From: Chara braunii
Taxonomy: Eukaryota > Streptophyta > Charophyceae > Charales > Characeae
Assembly: GCA_003427395.1 (NCBI GenBank)
Contig: BFEA01000226.1
Span: 76,960 to 115,035, forward strand
Direction of reading: 5' to 3'
DNA length: 38,076 nucleotides
Shown piece after piece: positions 32,708-38,076 of this stretch (its first letter is position 1; every line of letters starts with the position of its first letter). Below the pieces are notes generated by a model, which was not told the DNA's origin, did no database searches, and saw only the letters and a list, made by a program, of their open reading frames with translations. The translations under genes and the position numbers were made by a program.

Positions 32708-35093
32708 CTAGAGGGAACACGGCCGGAATGTTCATGGATGCGGTCCGTTCCTCGGGGAGTTTTCCTCTGACGCTCTCTATTGGAATCTTTAGCTGGAAGC
32801 CAAGGTGACATGAGGTTGTCCCTGAAAAATGGCGCAGACATGTTCCTTCCCTTGAGCTTCGAGTTACATTCCGCCACGAAGTCAGCTGTAAGGCCAACAT
32901 TCAAACGGATATTTGACAGATGTGGGTTCCGAATGCAATCGAACCAATTGCTTGGAGCCCAAATCACCCCTTCCTGCTCAAGTATCGGAAGAGCGTCAGA
33001 AGGAAGTCTGAGATCAACGAAAGGGACATACAGACGGTACAACATACCATGAGGATGTTGTCTAACAACCCTTCCCATAGAGATGTTGGGGATCACCCTA
33101 CAGGGAAAACGATTCGAAAAGAACTCATTTACGCACTTCAGGGTAACCTCATTGTTGGGAGGTAAGTCTGTTGTTAAAGATGCCATACCCAAAGACCCAC
33201 TTCCGAGGTTGAAGCATAAAATTAGTGACCCTATTGGATCTGGTATACAAATCACGGGCACGATTAGTTTTGTTGCCTGACGAGCTTCAACCGGAACTGA
33301 GGTCATCCCTGGCGTTGTCCGGAGGGTTGGTTCCTCTGTCATCCCCTTATTCAACTGCCAGAGGAGTTCAGTTGACGGCACTACTGAGGAGGTAGACGAT
33401 TCCCCATCAGAGAAACTAAATGAGCGAGATGATTTCTCGCCCTCTAAATTTGTCCTTCGCTGTTTCAATGGGCTTTTGCCTTTTCTCAAAAGAGATTGTG
33501 AAGTTTCATCCATCACTCTTCCCGTGTTCTGATGATCTTGTGAGTCATCTTCCAAATCAGTCTATGCTGGGGTTGCTTTGTTGCCGACTTCACCGACCGT
33601 TCCTTTCCCTTTTTCTTTTGTTGACTCAGATCCTGCACCAGAAGGGTCAGGTTCAACTGTCACTGCCACGAAAGAGACCCCGCCTGAGGCCTGACTCTTT
33701 TGTTGCATGGGAGTGGAAAGACCGTGTGCAGTTGACCCCCCGCCGCCACCCCCGGAGGCGGTGGCTCTGGTTTGAAAATCGGATTGTGAAAGGGTTGATT
33801 GAAATAATCATTTGTCTGAGGCCAAAAATTTGGTCCCAATACCGGTCCCGACATGTAAAACTTGCCATTTGCAATTCCTGGCCCAACCTGTACTCCTGGT
33901 GCAAATGCGAAAGACTGTGGTGTAGGTGGTCGTGGTGAGAAAATCGGTGACGAAAGCCCCCCATTAGGTAGGAAGGCTTGTTGGAATGGTTGAATTGGCA
34001 CCTGTGTGTCAGTGTGACCGGCCACCCCAGAATGATGTGGATGGGAAGTCGTCGGAATGGGGGTGGGGGTTGCCGTGAGGGTAGAACCCCGAATCTGGTG
34101 AATGGGCCTGACTGTTGGACGTGGAGCGGAAGGACCCGCCGCATGGCTCATATTCGATGGAGAGGCGACCTGATTCTGACTTCGGCTTGAACTAGAGCCA
34201 CCAGGATTAGGTTGGCAGCCCCTGTTACCTCCACCTCCAGCAGAAGCTTGAGGGTGGGGGGCTGTTGAAGTCCCCTGCGTGGTGTAGTGAAGTGGGTGAT
34301 GAGGACAGGCTACGCTATCCTCTGTGTGGTAGTACCACCGACATTTCTTACACCAGTCAGTTGCCTATGACACAAATTCTAACTTAAAGTGCTCACCATC
34401 TTTTGTGAATTCCAACAGATGTTTCCATGTCTGTCTGGCCTCAGGAACTAAATCAATTTTAACATTCATCAATCTCGGGAAGTGATTATCCTTCTGGGCT
34501 GGGTATAATTTAATTATTTTTGCCATTGAATTTTCCACAGCCCAGTGTAGGTGAAACATCGCACGCAACGATACCCGAATCGCCATGACCCAGAATTTAC
34601 CAGCCGCTTCTTGTGCTTTCAAGTCTTCCAGTTCCTTTTTTGTGGCCCATTTCCGAAAAATCACCGAGTATTGGACATTGTTTTCGTCCAATTTGATTTT
34701 TTCGGAGCCTTTGTGAATCATAAATTCGGCAATTTTCTTAGTCATGGCAACATATGAAAAAACATTCCCCCCTTCATTTTTCACCCTTCCCCGTTTCAAC
34801 GATGGGTTCACTGCCGGATTCGTTTACCAACCGTCTTCGTAAATCCTAATTAACATCTCCTTGATCTTGTTTGGAAGAGACTTAGCTTCTTCTTGGAAGA
34901 CGATTACTACCGTACGTTCTTTTAGCCATTTTATGACCGCGTCGTCCAATTCCGAGTTCAGGGTAATATGGGTCGTTCGACCATCGGTCACGCAGGTCCC
35001 ATGATCTAACCCTGTCGGCAAAATCCCATCCTCAAAGCAAGCCGCAATCATCGTACGAATTCGTTCCTCATCGGCATCATCTGGAGAAGCCAT
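32704..35093 (-). pseudogene. LINE ORF1: RRM-like domain, CCHC-like knuckle, Pro-rich linker
   Basis: The ATG at 35091-35093 begins MASPDDADEERIRTMIAACF. Residues about 60-90 (TVVIVFQEEAKSLPNK, MLIRIYEDGW) and the following FSYVAMTKKIAEF and KFWVMAIRVSLRAMFHLHW are like the RRM-like (DUF4283-type) region of plant L1 ORF1. After a TAG at 34365 the frame gives CKKCRWYYHTEDSVACPHH, a C-x2-C-x11-C-x2-H knuckle. A Pro/Gln-rich stretch (34150-33660) follows, then an acidic part and a conserved end with FFSNRFPCRVIPNISMGR and WAPSNWFDC. Breaks: TAA (34824), TAG (34365), a frameshift near 33.69 kb and a TAG near 33.59 kb. The stop TGA overlaps the ORF2 start as ATGA. Role by family: RNA binding and chaperone in the LINE RNP. 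Confidence 0.75.
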
Positions 35094-35880
35094 TGACTCG
35101 GTCAGTACCTGGTGAGGTACCCAGGCCCACTATAGGTTAGTGCCTACCGAATGTTGGGAAGGTAGCTATTTAATACCACTTATTTATATACTACATCGGC
35201 TGCTAGACCTGGTAACAAAGTCAAACTACAGCGTTGACCAATTCTTGGTTACATATACTCTATCTTGCAACAGGAAAGCCATATGGAGAACCAGTCATAA
35301 GCGAAGCTCAAGTTAAACACCAGATCAATTAAATACCCTCTGTCCCCCATTCGACCAAATTACCTGCTCATCATTGGAGAAGTTCCATTCGCTCCTGACA
35401 GCAAGGCCTGAAGGACACCCCCCACACTGCAGCTCCATCCACTAACATAAGTTACAATTCCTCCTTCCCCATGGCACCGAAAACTCCAGTACTCCAACTC
35501 CAAATATCTCCACTGTCCCTCTCTTCAAATTGTCCCCCTCTATGCTTGTGGCCTTTGACAGCTGGGAATCCACAGTAGCTCCAACTCCGTGCTGCCACCC
35601 ATATTGCCACCTCCACAAGAGGAGACTATCTTCTGCTAATCCTGAGCGGGCGCCTGTTGGCGCACGCCATATCACATCATTCGCATCGGTGTAAAACCTA
35701 GCTCAGGACTACTCACCGGCACCTATACCCCCCATACTCCGAGCTGAGAAGGTTGTCGTCAACATGCGTGACAAAGGGTGGAAGCCGTCTCACCGCTCCG
35801 CTGCGAGCACGAAGTGGTGACGGAGTAGCGCCGGCGAACTACCGCCGACAGCGTCGTTACAGAGCGCTCCGTCGCGCCTC
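35094..35880 (-). other. Likely 5' UTR/promoter region of the 7.9-kb LINE
   Basis: Non-coding, between ORF1 and the putative left target duplication. I see no clear TATA box or conserved block. The open frame at 35442-35675 has no domain. Confidence 0.4.
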
Positions 35881-36180
35881 CTATTCTGGTTTAGGGTACA
35901 ACACAGAAGGGATGCTGGACCCGTTTTCCAGCCGGACTCTGGTACTCTGGTGTGGGAGGCAGCTGCTACCCTCATTATCAGAGAGCCCCCACGAATACCT
36001 ATCTGTTTTCCACCGGGTAGACTGTGGGGACCCCGGCCCCTACAAATCTTCCACCCTTTTTCGTATAAGGGACGCTGGGCCCGGTTCCCAGCATGTGCTG
36101 CTCCCCACAAATAGAATGGAGGCTTGCTTTGACAAGGAAAAAAGAAAAAAGAAAAAAAAATAAAAAATAAAAAAAGAAAA
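35881..36180 (+). other. Plus LINE 3' UTR, last part, with H1, H2, H1 and A-rich tail
   Basis: H1 at 35914-35932 (GCTGGA/TCCAGC), H2 at 36026-36040 (GGGG/CCCC, loop ACCCCGG) and H1 at 36074-36092 (GCTGGG/CCCAGC, loop CCCGGTT). Then come the shared GCTCCCCACAAATAGA block and an A-rich tail (36138-36180) interrupted by Gs and Ts. Confidence 0.65.
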
Positions 36181-36430
36181 CCGGGGGTGGTCTGACATCA
36201 CATCAACATGATGCTGTGGTCACACCGCAACGGAGCACAGGGTCTCTCCTCTGAGGGCCAGCCTGGACAATGGTCTTGCCGCCAGGTAAGCAAGTGAGGG
36301 CATTCTCACAGCGCCAGGTAGTATTTTTTCCTGCATGTCACTGCCAGCAACTCCGGCAAGTCTTAAATGAATTTGACCACAATCACGTCTAGAGCTCAAC
36401 AGTAGAAGTCGTCATGTTTGTACGCCCTCG
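36181..36430. other. No feature recognised
   Basis: Unique-looking non-coding sequence between the LINE tail and the small MITE. Confidence 0.4.
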
Positions 36431-36535
36431 CTCCATTACTGAGCAATTGTGCAAAATGAGAGCGAATCTTCCCATAGAACATGGACCGGTACACTCTCAT
36501 AATTCGGTAAATTGTGCATGCGGCGAGTGGTGGAG
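36431..36535. mobile_element. Small hairpin MITE, copy 3 of 3 (105 bp)
   Basis: Arms CTCCATTACTGAGCAATTGT and (reverse complement) CTCCACCACTCGCCGCATGC align with several differences. The interior GCAAAATGAGAGCGAATCTT and GGTACACTCTC matches the 21.5-kb copy. It is the most diverged copy. Confidence 0.6.
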
Positions 36536-36551
36536 GAGGCCCAAAGGGCGA

Positions 36552-36761
36552 CTCTCCTTGGGCGTGGTCCCACTAGCAAGAAAAAAAAAAGAAAAAAGAA
36601 AAAAAAGGTTCGGATCGAATGCCTGAATCTGGACGACGTCGTGGAGAAGTGGAGGAAATCAAGACTGAACTACTTTTCTGTATCACTGCATAAAATACTT
36701 CCAGATTCGGGCATTCATTCCGACCCTCTTTGCTAGTGGGACCTCGGCCCTTGACTCCTTG
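36552..36761. mobile_element. Inverted-repeat element with a purine run inside one arm
   Basis: Left arm 36552-36632 (GGTCCCACTAGCAA ... GAATGCCTGAATCTGGA) pairs with right arm 36700-36761 (its reverse complement gives GGTCCCACTAGCAA ... GAATGCCCGAATCTGGA). The left arm alone has gained a poly-purine run (36580-36606). No coding capacity. Ends and target duplication not defined. Confidence 0.65.
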
Positions 36762-37067
36762 AAATACGGAAAGAAAAGGGAACCTTTTTTTCTTTTTTTT
36801 TTTCTTTTTTGTTTTTGGGAAAGAAAAGGAACACGGCAAGCCCGAGGAAAATCACCAGACATTTTGATTGCTCATTATTCAGTCCCGCCTGCCCGGTTGC
36901 GCTTTCCACGTCCACAGAGAGGACATCTATGGTAGAATGTGACCGTAATTCACGTCAGATTCATCCACCAAGTCCTTTTTTTTTCCGAATAATTAATGCC
37001 CTGATTCTGCGGAGCTGGACCCGTGACAGGACCTCTGGATCTGAAGGCCTTGCGTCTCCCGCAACCC

Positions 37068-37235
37068 TGTAGGCCTCGCCACATCACATCGAAACGTACG
37101 AGTGCATCTTCCCTAAGAGAATGGCCAGTTGCATCCGTTACTATCAATAGCAACGGCCGCATCTCACCAATTTCGCGGTAAGATGCATTCGTTCTTTTTT
37201 TGTTCCATTTCGACCGCGGTGTGGCGAGGCCCACA
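37068..37235. mobile_element. Short TIR element, GGCCTCGCC family
   Basis: TGTAGGCCTCGCCACA at the left and, in reverse complement, TGTGGGCCTCGCCACA at the right. It shares GGCCTCGCCACA with the ends of the 574-bp element at 21320, so the two are probably internal-deletion relatives. About 168 bp, no coding capacity, no target duplication seen. Confidence 0.65.
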
Positions 37236-38049
37236 TAGAGTAGAGAGGCAGTCGAGGTCCCGCCTACCTATGGCTTGGGCGCCAGTCTCTTCTCTTTCGA
37301 TCCACAGTCGAGGTCCCTTCTGGCTAGGCGCCAGTTTTCCGTATGATCTGCTCACGGCCCTGGCGCCTTTTGTTTTGATTTTCGTCATCCTTTCTCTTAA
37401 CTATTACCTTAACTCATTTGAACTCATTTGATTCCGTACCGGGTTCGAACTCATTACCTGTACGATGACAGTTAAGTGTGTGTAACTTTTTTTTTTTTTT
37501 TTTTCTTTGTGTACTATTCAGCCAGCCAGGGCGGGGGCGGGGTTTGTACAACTTTTTTAATACAGTACAGGGTTATCGGCTCGTGGCAATTGCGGTTGCG
37601 GGCGGGGAAATCGAGGTCGGAGGTCCCGTGCATCTGACGGCTCTTGGCTCCTACCGGTAGGTAGTAGTAGTCGCGTTAGGGGAATGTCAGCGGGGGGAGA
37701 AGTATATTTTGGAGGGCACCGTTGGAAGCTCTTTCGAGTGCATAGTGTATTCAGCGAGTATGCGTGTGCGATGCGATTCTGCGCAGCAAGTTTGGAAAGC
37801 GGCATGCAGCTGTCATTCGCTATTATGATCGCCGTCACCATCGCCATAGCCAATCGCCATAGCCCATCGCCATAGCCGTTGGGTTGGAATCGCCGTCGCC
37901 GTCGGACAGCCATAGCAATCGGGGTGGGAACGCAGTGGTAGCCGATATCGTCGACGTGAGCGGTGGCAGGGTATACGCCGGAGGGAGGCCTGGGTGCATC
38001 TGTCTGGCGCGCAAGATCTCATCAGAAGCCCCCGTAGGTGGACGCTTGC
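37236..38049. other. Non-coding; possible tRNA-like SINE relic and a short repeat
   Basis: GGGTTCGAACTC (37440-37451), or GAGTTCGAACCC on the minus strand, resembles a Pol III B box and lies about 40 bases from a T run (37487-37504, poly(A) on the minus strand). No A box or tRNA fold can be shown. ATCGCCATAGCC is repeated three times at 37839-37877. No gene recognised. Confidence 0.35.
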
Positions 38050-38076
38050 GAGAGAGAGAGAGAGAGAGAGAGAGAG
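38050..38076. repeat. (GA)n microsatellite at the right edge
   Basis: The window ends inside a GA repeat; its length is unknown. Confidence 0.9.

Larger units (their letters stand above)
27960..35880 (-). mobile_element. Nearly full-length L1-like LINE (minus)
   Basis: It contains a 5' UTR (35880-35094), ORF1, ORF2, a 3' UTR with hairpins H0 and H2, and a 30-base poly(A) tail (T run 27960-27989). CTATTCAGG (27950-27958) and CTATTCTGG (35881-35889) are a likely 9-bp target duplication with one change, which sets the length at about 7.9 kb. It is the most complete element in the window. Frames are largely kept, with several nonsense codons and a few indels. Confidence 0.8.
21894..36180 (+). 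mobile_element. Plus-strand L1-like LINE, 5' truncated, split by nested insertions
   Basis: Three segments read as one element: 21894-25503 (end of endonuclease, RT, connector and knuckle), 27416-27959 (C-terminal helix and 3' UTR) and 35881-36180 (rest of the 3' UTR and an A-rich tail at 36138-36180). The interruptions are a MITE (22868-23165), a minus-strand LINE fragment (25504-27415) and a nearly complete minus-strand LINE (27960-35880). Evidence for joining segments 1 and 2 is the uninterrupted protein homology. Evidence for joining 2 and 3 is the near-match CTATTC(A/T)GG at 27950 and 35881 and the shared hairpins on both sides. Confidence 0.7.

Noticed and set aside
37430-37510. tRNA gene
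   Set aside because: Only a B-box-like TTCGAAC core; no acceptor, D-arm or A box can be paired with it.

Overview
The window is eukaryotic and almost wholly made of decayed transposable elements. I see no host gene I can defend. The organism is most likely a streptophyte alga of the Chara type, which is an inference. It rests on plant-style two-ORF L1-like LINEs (an ORF1 with an RRM-like domain and a CCHC-like knuckle, and an ORF2 with AP endonuclease, reverse transcriptase and a zf-RVT knuckle). A PIF/Harbinger transposase relic, a GIY-YIG-first Penelope-like element, long (GA)n tracts and scattered Ns from a draft assembly point the same way. Another green alga or plant is possible.

Layout. 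1-2.65 kb (minus): 5' part of a Penelope-like element running off the left edge, with a Gly/Pro/Lys-rich leader ending in a SAP-like motif, then GIY-YIG; the RT would lie outside. 2.7-7.7 kb: degenerate tandem repeats (97 bp and 505 bp units), a LINE zf-RVT fragment (4.8-5.4 kb, minus), and two retroposon 3' ends. 7.9-9.1 kb (minus): another LINE fragment. 9.2-11.0 kb: tandem repeats (54, 672 and 206 bp units) with (GA)n expansions. 11.0-14.0 kb: nothing recognised. 14.0-14.9 kb: a Harbinger transposase relic flanked by (CA)n(GA)n and (CT)n, with a small MITE in it.

15.3-21.3 kb (minus) is a LINE with both ORFs, a 42-base poly(A) tail and an AT-rich foldback element inside ORF1. A TIR element (21.3-21.9 kb) marks its junction with a plus-strand LINE that runs 21.9-36.18 kb. 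That plus LINE is a nest. Its RT is split by a 298-bp MITE. Its C-terminal part is split by a minus-strand LINE fragment (25.5-27.4 kb), which itself carries a Tourist-like MITE with a TAA target duplication. Its 3' UTR is split by a nearly full-length minus-strand LINE (27.96-35.88 kb). 36.4-37.3 kb holds three more small inverted-repeat elements; the rest is non-coding.

The elements decay mainly by point nonsense changes, often TGG to TGA/TAG, with reading frames otherwise largely kept. The least expected signal is a set of short hairpins near LINE and retroposon 3' ends. One has a 6-bp stem and a 7-nt loop in all six copies, and its stem changes are compensatory. Related 4-bp/7-nt and 5-bp/7-nt hairpins occur in the same zones. 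Conserved RNA structure at the 3' end fits recognition by the reverse transcriptase during target-primed reverse transcription; that role is inferred, not shown.
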